A stretch of DNA of 64,000 nucleotides from Sebastes aleutianus. Taxonomy: Eukaryota; Chordata; Actinopteri; Perciformes; Sebastidae. Every line of letters starts with the position of its first letter. Positions within the stretch are counted from its first letter, which is position 1. The position numbers were made by a program, and so were the translations under genes. The notes under the pieces were generated by a model, which searched no databases, was not told the DNA's origin, and saw nothing but the letters and a program-made list of their open reading frames with translations. The DNA lies in the NCBI GenBank assembly GCA_916700875.1, contig CAKAKS010000067.1, forward strand, positions 6,638,909 to 6,702,908, written 5' to 3'. This document shows positions 1-12,055 of this stretch, in pieces.

Positions 1-84
1 ATGGATGCACTTGTTCTAGTTTTTGTTTTCATCTCTCGCCATCACTCAACAGGAAAGGGCTGGAGCAACAACAAACACACCCCA

Positions 85-245
85 CTATACAACCCCTCCC
101 CATCTCCCACCATCCCACCCCTCGATCTAACCCCTCCCCATCTCCCACCTCACCCCTCCCCGTCTCCCACCACATCCCTACCCCTCCCCTTCTCCCACCC
201 TCTATACCACCCCTCCCCATCTCCCACCCTCTGTCTATCCCCGCC
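85..245. repeat. Imperfect C-rich minisatellite
   Basis: Variants of CACCCCTCCCCATCTCCCAC recur about five to six times, with spacings near 24-36 bases. The strand is almost free of G. The open frames across it (Pro/Ser-rich) are a consequence of this composition. Confidence 0.75.
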
Positions 246-407
246 CTATAACCGCCCGCCCGTCCCGCAGGCAACACTCCTCCTTGCCACGGTTCCTCTC
301 TCAGCGTTTGGCAGAGAGGGAGCGTTTCGCAGATGGACCGAGAGCTTATACCTCGGCACAGGCCACTGCTATTTTAAGGAATGTGCGTGAGAGAGAAAAC
401 GAGGGGA

Positions 408-440
408 GTGTGTGTGTGTGTGTTTGAGAGAGAGCGAGAG

Positions 441-474
<34 letters not shown>
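408..474. repeat. GT then GA microsatellites
   Basis: A TG run (about 408-424) is followed by a GA run with a few GCGA interruptions (about 426-474), about 0.7 kb upstream of the cadm3 start codon. Downstream, 541-850 holds CTG and T runs and no recognisable element. Confidence 0.9.
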
Positions 475-477
<3 letters not shown>

Positions 478-480
478 GTA
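474..480 (+). promoter_or_regulatory. Candidate donor of an upstream non-coding exon
   Basis: GTGAGTA follows the long GA repeat and matches the donor consensus from +1 to +6, although the base before it is A rather than G. It could pair with the acceptor at 1076-1077 to remove about 600 bp. A microsatellite can produce such a match by chance, so this is only a candidate. Confidence 0.15.
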
Positions 481-1038
481 TCCGAGCTGCTATTATGCAC
501 GTCTGTCCGTCTCCAGTCTTGTGCACAGCGCACCGTGTATTCTCAGCGGGCGACAGGTGCATCTCTCTGCTGCTGCTGCTGTTGTGGTTTTTTTTTTCTA
601 TCCTCTTCTCTGTCCTCTTCACGACCAACTGGGGGATTGTTGATTTGCGTTATTCCCAATTAGCGTGAATTAGTTGGAGCTCTGGTTATGGGGCTGTCCA
701 AAAACACTGGCTTTTCCTTCCCTCCACATGCGCACAGCTTGTTAAAGTGGGTGAATAAATTCACAGTAATATGACCCCCCGCCCCCTCCTCCTCTTCTTC
801 TCCCCTAATTACCACCTATACACCAACACCACCATCATCCTTTCTGGTTTTTGGCTCTATCGCCACCCCCAGTCTCTCTCAATCGCCTCTCAGTATGGTA
901 TGACACAAGCAGATCGATGAATACCCATGGAGCAACGCGTGAGCAACGGGTGGGCCAAGCGTTTTATTCAGCAGCAGCCAACCAATGGCTGGGGACGCAA
1001 TTAGTGGCCAGTCGGCTTTGCCCTGCTTGTTTTCCTTA

Positions 1039-1145
1039 TCTCTCTCTCTCTCTCTCTCCACTGCTCTCTCCCTGCAGGTGACACTCCAGAGCTCCCTCTG
1101 CCCTCCTGAGGATACAGTGAGACAGGCAGATCTGCGCGCCCGACC
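1039..1145 (+). promoter_or_regulatory. cadm3: Probable 5'-UTR splice acceptor and leader before the cadm3 start codon
   Basis: A CT repeat (1039-1058) followed by CACTGCTCTCTCCCTGCAG makes a textbook polypyrimidine tract and acceptor, with AG at 1076-1077. If used, bases 1078-1145 would be the 5'-UTR part of the first coding exon and a non-coding exon would lie upstream. The alternative is that transcription starts close by and the tract is simply a microsatellite in the leader. No TATA box is evident. Confidence 0.4.
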
Positions 1146-1236
1146 ATGGCCTTCCCATCAGCCCCCTCCGCATTATGGAGTGTCAGCTTATTGACAGTAC
1201 TATTCGCCGCTGCGGTTCACAGCAACATCATATATG
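1146..1236 (+). CDS. cadm3: cadm3 first coding exon (signal peptide), 5' part of gene
   Basis: This exon encodes 30 residues plus the first base of codon 31, beginning MAFPSAPSALW and ending AAAVHSNIIY. The ATG sits in a good context (accATGG). Residues 10-25 form a hydrophobic core (LWSVSLLTVLFAAAV) typical of a secretory signal peptide, with cleavage plausible near HS/NI. The exon ends G|GTAAGC, a strong donor at 1237-1238, in phase 1. It joins in phase to the exon at 44182, giving a mature N-terminus of the form NIIYDDDPLQP. From family knowledge, this resembles the N...DD..QP.TSDET start of mammalian CADM3. CADM proteins are neuronal type I membrane adhesion molecules with three Ig domains. 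The identity of this exon rests on phase, signal-peptide character and junction resemblance. Only the downstream exon carries recognisable Ig homology, and 43 kb separates the two, so the join is an inference. Confidence 0.82.
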
Positions 1237-1526
1237 GTAAGCGCCTCTCTCTCTCCCTCTCCCTCTTTATCTATCAGCCTCCTATTCTCTCTATATGTCT
1301 CTGTCTGTCCCCGGGGCCCCTGACCTCGCCGACCCTCTCTTTCTCTCTCTGGTGGTGCCCCCTTATCTGTTGACTTGAGTTTTTTTTGTTGTTTCCTGTA
1401 TTATGACAAGGGAATCAGAGAGCCGTTAATAAGCACATGGGACACTCCCACCTCCCCGGATCCCTACTGGAATTTCTGCCGTTGTTTTTGAGGAATGTGT
1501 GTGACTTACACGTGGGCACAGGACTC

Positions 1527-1548
1527 CACACACACACACACACACACA
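1527..1548. repeat. CA microsatellite
   Basis: About eleven CA units early in intron 1. From 1549 to about 3325 I see single-copy DNA without a recognisable gene. The stretch 2100-2900 is balanced in composition with short TAAT motifs. Confidence 0.9.
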
Positions 1549-3325
1549 AATGGAGTATAGCTCACTTGCCCGATGGCTTCCTCCTCTTTTCCCCTTTTCT
1601 CTCTCTCCATGATATCTTCAGTCACTTGCATAGAAGTACAAAAGCACTCCAGCATTCTTCTATTCATGTTGCATCTCGTGCTGTGCCTGGACTATTTCTG
1701 TGTCAGAGGTTCATGCAACCCGGAGATAAGCAGTAATCACCTTGTACTTTCTCAAATAGCAACACAGGAGTGTGTGCACACTTAACACACGTACAGTACA
1801 GACACATGACACTCTTCATGCCTGAAGCTCAACATTTGATGAGCTGGGCGCGGCTGAAAGCGGATGGGTAAGAGAGGATTTGATGAGAGAAGCACTTTGT
1901 AATGATATCATCCCTGCTGTGAGCACCGTGAACAGGAATACACTGTCCAATGTGCTTTTCCAATTACATAACACTCAAGTGACTGGCTGCCGGTAATACA
2001 ACCTTTAGAGGGCAAATCGTGCCGATGGCAAAAAGGTGCGTCACGGTTGTCCCTCAATCCATTGGAAATTGATTGACTCAGGTAGATTCCTGTTGGCATT
2101 TTCTCATTACAGTTAGGATTTAATTGCGCAGAGTGTTTGGCACAGAACCGTAAGACGATATAGCAGGCAAGAAGGCTCCTAATAGACGTTCCCTGATTTG
2201 CATTTGCAATATATATTCTCAGAGGCCCCTCGCACTCACTTGTGCACACCCACACAATTTCACAAATCTGAATACATCCGTGAGTGCATGGCGCATGCAC
2301 ATGCATGGACACACGCACGGTGTATACACGTGTATATGCACACAGATGTGCGAGCTCACGCACTACATTTACTGTACTTCCACTTAGTTTATCCGCATCA
2401 GCTGTTTTTACTTTCCGTTGAATTATGCATACCTGTGTTTCTGCGAGTTTGTGTACGAAATGTGAGGAAGCGGAGGGTTGTCAGTGCGGGCTCACAGTGG
2501 TCAGTGCAGGAGAAAGCGAGAGACAATCTGGCCGTGCCAAGAAGCCGGGATGAGGTCACTGCTAAACAAATGCAAATGAAGGCCTGTCAAGGTCCCTGAA
2601 AGCTGTGGAAGATGAGAAATGCGCAAACAATCTCCAGATTGAGGCGCTGATGATGAAATATCAATCTCTCGTCAGAATGCTGACCCCGACCGTGTAGCTC
2701 GTCATTGAAACTCAGGCAGCGGTTTGTTATTTGGGTCCGAAAACGATTTTGGCTCGCATTCAGACTCACGTCACATTTGATTAAGGTGTGCCTAGCGGGA
2801 GGCCTGACCATGCATGACCAATTCCTGCTTTGGTTTCACCTAAGAGCTGTTTTACATTATCATGTCAGTCAAGGAGAGTAATTAAGCCTAGGACGTCTGA
2901 CAGTGTTTAGGAGATGAGAAAACACGTCAAAGAGCGCAATTGGGAGTAGAAGGGAAGCAGGGATGGAGTGCTGGACTAACCGAGTTTCAGTGTGCATGTT
3001 GTAAACCGTTCAGTTTTGCCGAAGGTCTTTTTGGCATTAATTTTTTTTTCTATCAAAGCCAAATCAAATACTAATGTTAATTACACTTAAAACAAAACTA
3101 ATAACATTTCTGCAGTAAAATCAATCAGACTCACTTTTGTCTATTTTTTTTTTTTTAAATTAAAATTCTTGTGCTACTTAGGGAGACATTAATCAGACTA
3201 AGAATGCATATGCTTTAATCAATGAAGTACAAGAATTCTTCTTGCTGGCATTGGTGCAAGAAATACTGAACATTTTTGACTTTCTTCTACTTTTGACTCA
3301 CTGGCAAACGGGTCTTACGAGATCT

Positions 3326-3626
3326 ATGTATATATATATATACATATATATGTGCATATATGTATATATATATACATATACTGTATATATGTGTGTTTAT
3401 ATGTGTATATATATACATATATATGTATATTTGTGTATATATGTATGTATATGTGTATATACAGTATATTTATGTGTGTGTGTGTATGTTTGTGTATATA
3501 TTTATATGTGTATATGTACAGTATACCATATATATGTATGTATGCACTGTATATATATACAGTATATACAGTATATATATATATATATATATATATACTA
3601 TATATACATATATATATACATATACA
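3326..3626. repeat. AT-rich TATATG/TATACAG repeat block
   Basis: Three hundred bases of alternating TA, TATG and GTGTATATACAG units, open in all + frames as Tyr/Ile/Cys-rich nonsense. Such alternating purine-pyrimidine DNA is prone to cruciform formation. Confidence 0.9.
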
Positions 3627-3629
3627 TGG

Positions 3630-6600
3630 ATCTTCACTGTTCTTTAGTCTCCAGACGTTGCAGCTTCAGAGGAAAATGTGGTAGCTGCCGAGCACTGGTC
3701 CATCGCTCACATCTGCTCCGATCTGTCTGAATGGCTGTTAAGTAGAAGATGGAGTAGGGCGGGGTGGGCAGTCAGATAATGCCGTCATAATGGAGATCTC
3801 CATGCTAAGAGGCGCTGGAACAGAAGGGTCTACTTAGCATAAATAATTCAATGTTATGTATCAGAGAGGAAAAACGATTAGCTCAGCAAATCAATGCCGG
3901 AGCAGATGAGCAATCAGAGAGCGGGACTGCCCGTCACTGCTGTACTCCCGGGTCCACGGTGAATTAAAAGCTGCAGACTGTTTGTCCCATTTCACCATTC
4001 AAAGAAGGAACCAACAGGCTGCATGTGGTGACCACTTAAATTCCTGCCCAACCCTTGACTCTCAACTCTCCTACCTCCACTGACCCATCTTCATTTGATG
4101 TATGTCAAAGTCAGGGAAAGGACAGCGCTAACTCTGTTTTTTCCCGGATTTATCTGTGACCAGGCTCCCTTAGAGCGAGTGAACGAATCGGGGAGACACT
4201 AATTGCGCGCCATTTGACATATCCATTTCCACAGCTGGATGTGCAGCCATGCGCTGCGGATGGAAAGTGCCTCTCAGAAGGGCACAGATTAGGCATGCAA
4301 TTGGCCGGCATTGGCCTGGTTCTGTACCGCTGACCCAGTTACCTCGGGGGCTGCTGTGGAGTGTGGAGGGTCCGTCAGTCTGAGCACTCAGCTGACAGTG
4401 TGTAGAGCGGCGCACTTTGGCCTCCCATCAGCCCATCCTGGCCCTCAACTCCATGGCAGCCTGATCCCAGACCCCAGGAGAGTGTTTGCATTCGTGACAA
4501 GAAAACATGCCTAATAGTTTATTTACCCCGACGAGTTGTGCGGGTCGGTACAAGTGAATGAAGCCCGGTGCTTCCAGCTGAGGACAGTAATGAATAAGGA
4601 TTAAAGGACGGGAGCAGTGTGGACCAATCGTTAGTGTGGTAAGATTTACAGGCGGGAGGGCTCCGCATGTGTTTGCCTCTGCCAGCGGTTCACTTTATCC
4701 TGCCACAAAATGGGCTCCTTCCCCTCTGGACCAGCTCTTTCTCGCTGGCTCGATGCCCACTTCCTGTGTGTGCTGCTGTTGTTTACTGTTGACTTCCTGT
4801 GTGCCAAGATGGGGGAACATTTGGCTAATACACAGTACGGCTAGCACACAATAGCAGTAGGTGGTTTGGATGGGAGGCCTCTGCCTGTTAACAAGGCTGA
4901 CTGATAAGCAGTGACTCATTAACAAGCCGAGGTACACAGAGCCTGGGGGAATTACCGCCTAGCCACTGTGACATTAATAAGAGGCCTAAGCTATTTTTCC
5001 ATTTGGCTCCACTGGCACCGGGCTAAACCAGTGGTTTTCAATCTCGACCCTGGCTATTTACTGGCTCCAGTGCTTTTCCATTTGTTTCAGCCATCGGTTA
5101 CCTGGCCTGATTGGAGCGGGGCAGATCCGTGTTGTCAATGTGGGCTGCAGTTAATGACATCTGTGGCTTCAATGCAAAACCAGACACACCTCATTAGTTT
5201 TCTGCCGATTCATTCGGAAACATCTGGGGAGGAGCCCAATTAATTCTTCCCATGCCAATTAATTAGCAGTATGTTTATTTTTTTAAAAGAAAGAAAGACA
5301 ACGGCATTCCAACGCATATCCTATGCTTTTCAATCAATGAGACCGATGATGATTTTGACACTTTATAGATCCAATTAGGCGTCTCAAAGTACCTCAGCAC
5401 AATATGCAGAAGCAACTGTGTCCTATCAGAATTTCAAATCCAAAGCCATATTACTTCCATTGTCTTGTGTGTTTATTCTTCTCTGATCCTGTAAGTGTTT
5501 TGTCGTCCAGATCAGTTTTGTGATTACAAATTGGATCCTGATTGGCTGGCATTAGTTTGCAACAGATTCACATCTGGCAGAAAACCAATTATTTCTCCTG
5601 TTCATCATGCCGATTAATTAAGGCGCTGTGGCTGATTGATTAAACTCCCAACAAAGATCCAACCATGAGCACCAGGGCCCTGGGGATGATTTGCATCACA
5701 CATTATGCTGTGTCTTCATGTTATCTTCATATCGCTCCTCAGACATGCTGAAACATTACACATGCGTAAGCGTCGGGGAGAGAAAACTCACAGCCCAACA
5801 AGGCACAAGTGTTGATAAGTAATCTGTGGCTAAATTGAGCAGAATTAAAATGCGGTGGCGCGCCGGTATCGTCGGATCTTAGAAGTATCGAGAGCACCCA
5901 AACAAGACTCCATTAGACCTCATCAATCCTAGGCAGATCTCATCCACCCATCCGGCCCACTCAGGCAGTGTGAGATTACACCAGAACAGATCAATCTCAC
6001 CTGCAAGCATCATAACAGCAAATGTCATTTAGAAAATGAAAGACAGAAGTGCTCTTGAGGTTTCTGCAAAGCGGTAACACACTCAGCCTCCTCTGAGGTG
6101 CTCGAAGAAGGCACGTCACTCTGCAGCAACCCTGGGTTGAAAATTAGGGGTCCAGCATTTGCAGAGCTGTCAGCTTTAAACCATCACTTCACAAAGACAC
6201 CGCCGATTAAACAAACCTCACAACAATAACGTCAGCGTTGGAATCATTCACTTTGTTTCCAACAGCAAGAACCCATATTATTGAGCTCTGCACTCAACTG
6301 GCTTTTCCTTTGATTGGGTCCCTCGCTCTCACCACCCTCCCCCTTCTTCCCCCATTACTTGCCGTAATTCTCCGATGGGTGTTTTAATTGATTGCTGCAG
6401 GAGGTGGAAATCACCCATCATGTCATTGACGCATGGCTGGTCAGACCAAGGGCTTCCTGGAAAGGTGTATCTGTTTGTTGAAGCCCATCACTGCGCTACT
6501 CCAACTAGATGACGGGGTGCCGGAAGCCGCGAAGTGCGTGGCTGTAAAGCGCAGCGTTTATATTGATTGCGTCTGAGTGCTGAGGGCTCCCCCGGAGCGC

Positions 6601-6690
6601 AGGAGCTCCACCAATGAAAGAGCAGAGGTTGCTCTTGTTTATTGCCTCTTTTTGATGATGCCATCACTTCAGTCTGGTGGTAGGGAGTGT
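3630..6690. other. Single-copy intronic stretch with homeodomain-type AT motifs
   Basis: No gene, repeat family or long microsatellite is recognisable over about 3 kb, which is unusual here. Clusters of ATTAATTA-type motifs occur at 5239-5265 and 5588-5643. This profile fits a region that may hold conserved non-coding regulatory DNA, but conservation cannot be judged from one sequence. Confidence 0.3.
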
Positions 6691-6694
6691 GTCT

Positions 6695-6711
6695 GGGGGG
6701 GGGGGGGGGGG
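6695..6711. repeat. Poly-G run
   Basis: Seventeen consecutive G bases, which are capable of G-quadruplex formation and prone to sequencing error. Confidence 0.9.
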
Positions 6712-6947
6712 ATCTTATCGCTGATACCACAACCATAAAGCCATTTTAATTCACCTGTGGGCTCTCTTGGGAATTCACCCTATAGTCTGGTTTCTGCTGA
6801 GGATATCAACGTCCATTCAGCGGACGGGAAGTCTTATCAAGCCTCTAACATAGTACTGTCACGTATACAACCAGTGTCTGGGAAAGTGTTGTGAATATAA
6901 ACCCTCATGGACATATTTCACGCTAGTATGACTCTTTTTTCTTGAAT

Positions 6948-6970
6948 TTCCCTCAGGATCAATCAAGTTA

Positions 6971-7036
<66 letters not shown>
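6948..7036 (+). mobile_element. Teleost non-LTR retroelement 3' tail with CTAT repeat
   Basis: TTGAATTTCCCTCAGGATCAA followed by AAGTTA and about sixteen CTAT units (6971-7036). From family knowledge, TTTCCC..GGATCAATAAAGTATCTATC is the common 3' end of teleost LINE/SINE copies, with the tetranucleotide acting as the tail. Only the tail is recognisable. Confidence 0.65.
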
Positions 7037-7038
<2 letters not shown>

Positions 7039-7170
7039 ACAAAATGTCTATGTTGACATATTATTGGATTCTTACTTGAAATGCTTTTGAACATGCTGTT
7101 TTTCTGCAAGTATGCAGCTTCTGTGTCAGCAAACCTGCCATTTCACTTCCCCCCTCTATAATATAACTAT

Positions 7171-7920
7171 TAGGGCTGTCAATCGATTTAAAAATGTAAT
7201 TGCGATTAATCACGTGATTGTCCATAGTTATCGTGATTAATCACAAATAATTAAATTTAATTAAAATGTACCTTAAAGGGAGGTTTGTCAAGTATTTAAT
7301 ACTCTTATCAACATGGGAGTGGACAAATAAGCTGCTTTATGCAAAAGTATGTATATATTTATTACTGGAAATCAATTAACAACACAAAACAATGACAGAT
7401 ATTGTCCAGAAACCCTCACAGGTACTGCATTTAGCATAAAAAATATGCTCAAATCATAACATGGCAAACTGCAGCCCAACAGGCAACAACAGCTGTCAGT
7501 GTGTCAGTGTGCTGACTTGACTATGACTTGCCCCAAACTGCATGTGATTATCATAAAGTGGGCATGTCTGTAAAGGGGAGACTCGTGGGTACCCAGAGAA
7601 CCCATTTTCATTCACATATCTTGAGGTCAGAGGTCAAGGGACCCCTTTGAAAAGGGCCATGCCAGTTTTTCCTGGCCAAAATTTAGCACAAGTTTGGTGA
7701 ATTATTTAGCCTCCTTCATGACAAGCTGGTATGACACGGTTGGTGCCGATGGATTCCTTAGGTTCTTTAGTTTCATATGATACCAGTATCTTCACTCTAG
7801 CTTTAAAACTGAGCCCGCTACAACCTAAAATCACATGTTGTGTTAATGCGTTAAAGAAATTAGTGGAGTTAAAACGACTCTGTGTGAACGCGTTATCATC
7901 GGTCAACTTTGACAGCCCTA
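7171..7920 (+). mobile_element. hAT-like non-autonomous element, 750 bp
   Basis: It starts TAGGGCTGTCAATCG and ends ACTTTGACAGCCCTA, giving terminal inverted repeats TAGGGCTGTCAA. It is flanked by ATAACTAT (7163-7170) and AAAACTAT (7921-7928), an 8-bp target duplication with one mismatch, as expected for hAT. No transposase frame is present. The body closely matches 51282-52012 and the first 345 bases of the insertion at 50343, so this family is represented three times in the window. Confidence 0.85.
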
Positions 7921-7928
7921 AAAACTAT

Positions 7929-9480
7929 CAATGACTGTTTTATGGAAATAATTCACCATTTTAGCTCTGAGTTGGCCACAGTCTGAAGCAGAGTCCGCCA
8001 CTTCTGCTTCACCAGCTGATCCAATGTCAAAGTGAATCAGCAGCCAGACTGACAGACCGAGTCCTTGAGGCTGTGTCCTGTTTTGGCACACGCACTGAAG
8101 TTTTTGATAGTTTTAGCATCGACTGACTGATTAACAGTGAGGGCGATTAAACAGAGCTTTGCGGCCTAAAATCGAAGTTATTCCAAAAGTATATTATTGT
8201 ACCGAAGCAATCGTTTCCTATACATATGTTTTTATTGTTTCAATTGCAAGTTTATCGTGTACTGAGCTATGGTTTTAGCTTTGGAGCTGCTGGATGATAT
8301 CATTACTTAGGGTTTTTGTATTTCAACAACAGCTACTGCTCAGTGGAGTTTATTTATGATTCCGCTGCACTGCTACACTCCTTATGTCTCCCAATCACAC
8401 TCTGCCACGCTGCTTAAATGCCCATAGCTCCCATACACATCTGCTATTAAAACGCAGTCTGTATTATTTAAATGTCCTTTGCATTTATATAGTACCTGGC
8501 ATTTAGTTTATGTGTTCTCATCACCATTTATGGCTGCATTGTAATTGGATCAAATTTGTCACGCGCCCTGTGCGAAGGCGGGGAAGTAGTTCGGGAGGCT
8601 GCATTGTCAACAAGAACAAGCATGACGGGTGTAGGATCATTAGACTTGATACTATAGAGGCTGGATTTACTTTTCATTGAAGTGGAAAAGGTCGTCTTTT
8701 ATGACTCTTTCCTGGAAGGCAACAAAAATGATGACGTGTGGTTCCTTTTTGCTGCGGTTTGCAACTACTGTAAATGCTATGGAAGAGGGAAAAGAACTGG
8801 TGGTGAATGGAGTGTGGTACTGTAGGTGTCTTTGGAGTAAAAACCGGCAAACTTTGGAGAGCGAGTTTAGACTTTTCTGCACTGTTTGCAAGATGTGAAT
8901 GCACACTGTGTTGACTGCATTTACTCCCGGGTGAGGTTTGATCACCTCTGCAGGTGGTCTAAAGGACCTGAAACTTTCAAATCCTAATGTGCATTTTCTC
9001 ACTGTATTAGCGGCGGCATATCCACTCAGACATCGCAATTTTAATACAAGGTGAAAATCAGGTCAGATTACTGTTAAATGTTGTAAACAGAGAGTGGAGT
9101 AAATAGTTATCTTTCTTCCACTCTACCCTTGCGTCACATTTTTATTTCCAGTGCTTTTTGTGTGATTATATTTCTCCGTCAATGCTGCAGCACAGATATG
9201 TACTCACCTAACACAACGAGTATCTTCATTGTTTGAATACTTTCGCCTGGTGAATACAGTGATAATGACCTAATTTCCCTTTCATGCGATCTGCTTCTCT
9301 TCTTTTCTTAAATGGATGAATGGAAGTCTTCAGAGTTTCAATTCAAAATTTCCAACACACCAGTGAGTCTATTGATCAACACTGATATAAGCTCGTAGGC
9401 TTTATATCCTGGATTTTTTTTTATTTTAAGACTGACACATCAATGTTTTCCAGTGACAATTGGTGCAGGAAATATGTTGC
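7929..9480. other. Single-copy intronic stretch
   Basis: No gene, RNA or repeat family was recognised. Several short open frames (60-123 codons) show no domain, no codon bias and no splice-site pairing that would make them exons. Confidence 0.4.
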
Positions 9481-9934
9481 CTTCCTTTAAACATTAAATA
9501 AGGTCAGCCGATCAATCAAGCAGTCAATCACTGTGATGCGAGTTGAAGCTTCAAACTCACACACTGCCCAGTGGACAGATGCAGCCTTGGCTTTTATTTC
9601 CACATCTGGCCCTTGACACTGATCAGGGTATGATGGGCACATGATGAGTGGATGTGGCTTTTGACGACGAGGCCATCGCCGCGCGGTGTAACTCAGCGCT
9701 ACTGCGCCGGTTGAAGACAAAGGCACCAAATAGGCATCTCTAATCTCCCTGCTGAATGAATCGGAAACAAAGAGAGGAGGAACGCAGACATAGAGGCTTG
9801 GACACACATAGGATAAGCTGATTATACCAGGAAAGGAGGGAGGGCGAGGGAGACAGAGGGAGAAAGACAGAGGCATGCACGTGAACAAGAGAAATCCATA
9901 CAGTAAGAGCATGCGGGTGGGGAGATAGTGGAGG

Positions 9935-9972
9935 AGGAGGAGGAGGAGGGGTTGTAAGAAAAAAAAAAAGAA
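9935..9972. repeat. GGA repeat and poly-A run
   Basis: A GGA run (about 9931-9950) and an interrupted A run sit in a purine-rich segment from about 9830 to 10080. Confidence 0.7.
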
Positions 9973-10417
9973 AAGCGCACTCTAATGATGGGGTGCACAG
10001 ACCGGAGAGAAAATGAAAAGAAACAACGTAGAGAGAGCGAAAAAAATACTCAAGAGAAAAAAGGTGAACGTTTAAAAAGGACGAGCCACGGCGCGCTACA
10101 TAGAGCATGCAATAGGGAAATGAAGAGAATGCATATTTGCCTGTGATATCCTCCTTAGGCACGCGACACAATCAAAAAAACAGGACATTATGCAAATGTG
10201 AGACGGCTCCGGCAATATAATCGCTACCTGAGTGATTTCACCTGCACTGCTCGCTAGTCGCTATATATACAAATGGAATTACACCCAATCCAGGTGTACG
10301 GGCTAAATATACAGCTAATTAAAATTAATGAGATTTACTTAGAAAAGAATATGCTCCTTCCCTAAGCTGCTTATCCCCGCATGAGAATCTACTACACACA
10401 TTGACACACACTGACAC

Positions 10418-10583
10418 TCACACACACACACACACACACCTTTATGTGAGTGCTCAAGAATACACAAACACTCACACACCTCGTTGTGATTCACTCTCCT
10501 TCACCTCGCTTTCTCACACCCTGCTAGGCAGACTGTTAAGACTCCTTGGTACGCTTACACACACACACACACACACACACACA
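10418..10583. repeat. Paired CA microsatellites
   Basis: CA runs at 10418-10439 and 10557-10583, with scattered CACA motifs to about 10830. Confidence 0.88.
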
Positions 10584-11095
10584 GACGCGCTCAGTCTATC
10601 TGTCTGTCTTCCCTCTCAAGCAGACTTAAGCGTTTTCCTTGTTCAATGAACACGCAAGTTCGTGACTGTGTTGGCTCACACACACTTACACATGCATATA
10701 ATAGACACAGAGGGATTCTCAGAGATGCATACACACACAAATAAATAACCAGATGATAACGTGCTCACAGAAACTATTTAAGAAAAACACATATGTACAT
10801 ATTTATGCATGGAGACATGCACAACTGCACACAGACACACATTAATGTATTCAAATAGAGCTTTGAAGGCCTTCTAGTCTTTAGTTAAACAAAAATACCC
10901 CTGTGAGCCAAGCTCTTGACTGCCAGGCGAGAAATTGTGTGGGTGTGTGTCCGCCTAGCTATCTGTGTGTACGCATAAATGTGTGTGTGTTTAGCAGCCC
11001 AGCCAATGCATTCAGACATATTCCCCACACAGCGTACCACTTCTGTATATATACACAGTGTTAGGCATTCAATATGTAACATTTTCCAAACGGCT

Positions 11096-12055
11096 TATCG
11101 GGGCCATCCTCGACCCAAGAAATTCTTAGTCGACTAACACTCATTTTTTTGATGAGTTGATTTAATCGACAGATCAGTAAAACTAAGTTTCTCCACAAAG
11201 AATCACACAAAAGCACCTCTTTAAATCTGGTTTACCAGAGATGTGCTCATAAGTTTGTTGGGAATAAGTCATTCAGCATGAAAAAAGCTTAAAAAAAAAC
11301 GACTAATGGACTAAAGAAATCAACTAAAGGCCCAGACACAACAAGCAGACAGCAGAGAACTAGCGGCGATGAAGGCCGACTGTTGCGTCGCCTCACGTCG
11401 CCTTTGTCGTGGCTGACAAGTTGCATTTGAACACGCCGCAAAGACTACAGCCGACGCCCAGTTAGCACGTACGTTCTGCGCCTGCGTGAGAGGAAATAAC
11501 TCTCCACACCAGCAGGCGGTGGTAGTCTGTATTCGTCATTCAAAAAAGGGGAAACAGGACGACCGAGGACGGCGGATATACAAGCCGTTGCTATATGTAC
11601 AGAGCGGCGTTTGCCGACCATTTTCAGACCACTCTCACTCACCGCTTAGCTTCAATCCAGATGGCCATGTCGTTGTGATAATGTAATTATAGTATTGGAA
11701 TGATCAGATGAGATGAAGATGAAAAATGAGAAGAGCCTTCTGTGTTTTTGTCCTCTTGACTTTACTCGTTTGCTTGCTTTTCTCACTTCCGTTTCTCTTC
11801 TTGCGTACTGATTCGTTTAAGCTCAACAGCCAATCAGAGTGATTTTTCTCACCGACGGGCTCCGCCGGCGATGCAACGTGCTGAATCGGGCAAAAATACT
11901 CTGACACGGGCAGACTAGAGCCGACGGTGCGGGACACACCGAAAAAACTAGGCAGACAGACGCTCACCGACGGCCGACCGTCAGCTTGGTGCGTCAGGTC
12001 CTTGAGACCAAAACGAGCGATTAGTCGACTAATTGCCTGAGAGGAGGCAGCCCTA
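11096..12055. mobile_element. hAT-like element with a second DNA transposon nested inside
   Basis: The outer ends are CGGGGCCATCCTCG...TTAGTCGACTAA on the left and TTAGTCGACTAATTG...GAGGAGGCAGCCCTA on the right. They are imperfect inverted repeats of the TAGGGCTGCCTCCTC type. The interior 11329-12001 has its own inverted ends, GGCCCAGACACAACAAGC and GGACCTGACGCACCAAGC read inward. No clear target duplication was found for either, so the boundaries are approximate. Confidence 0.55.

Noticed and set aside
1..390. 129-codon Pro/Ser-rich frame at the window start
   Set aside because: Product of the C-rich minisatellite. It does not connect to a splice site.
3242..3730. 162-codon Tyr/Ile/Cys-rich frame
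   Set aside because: Translation of the TATATG repeat block. It is open in three frames at once.
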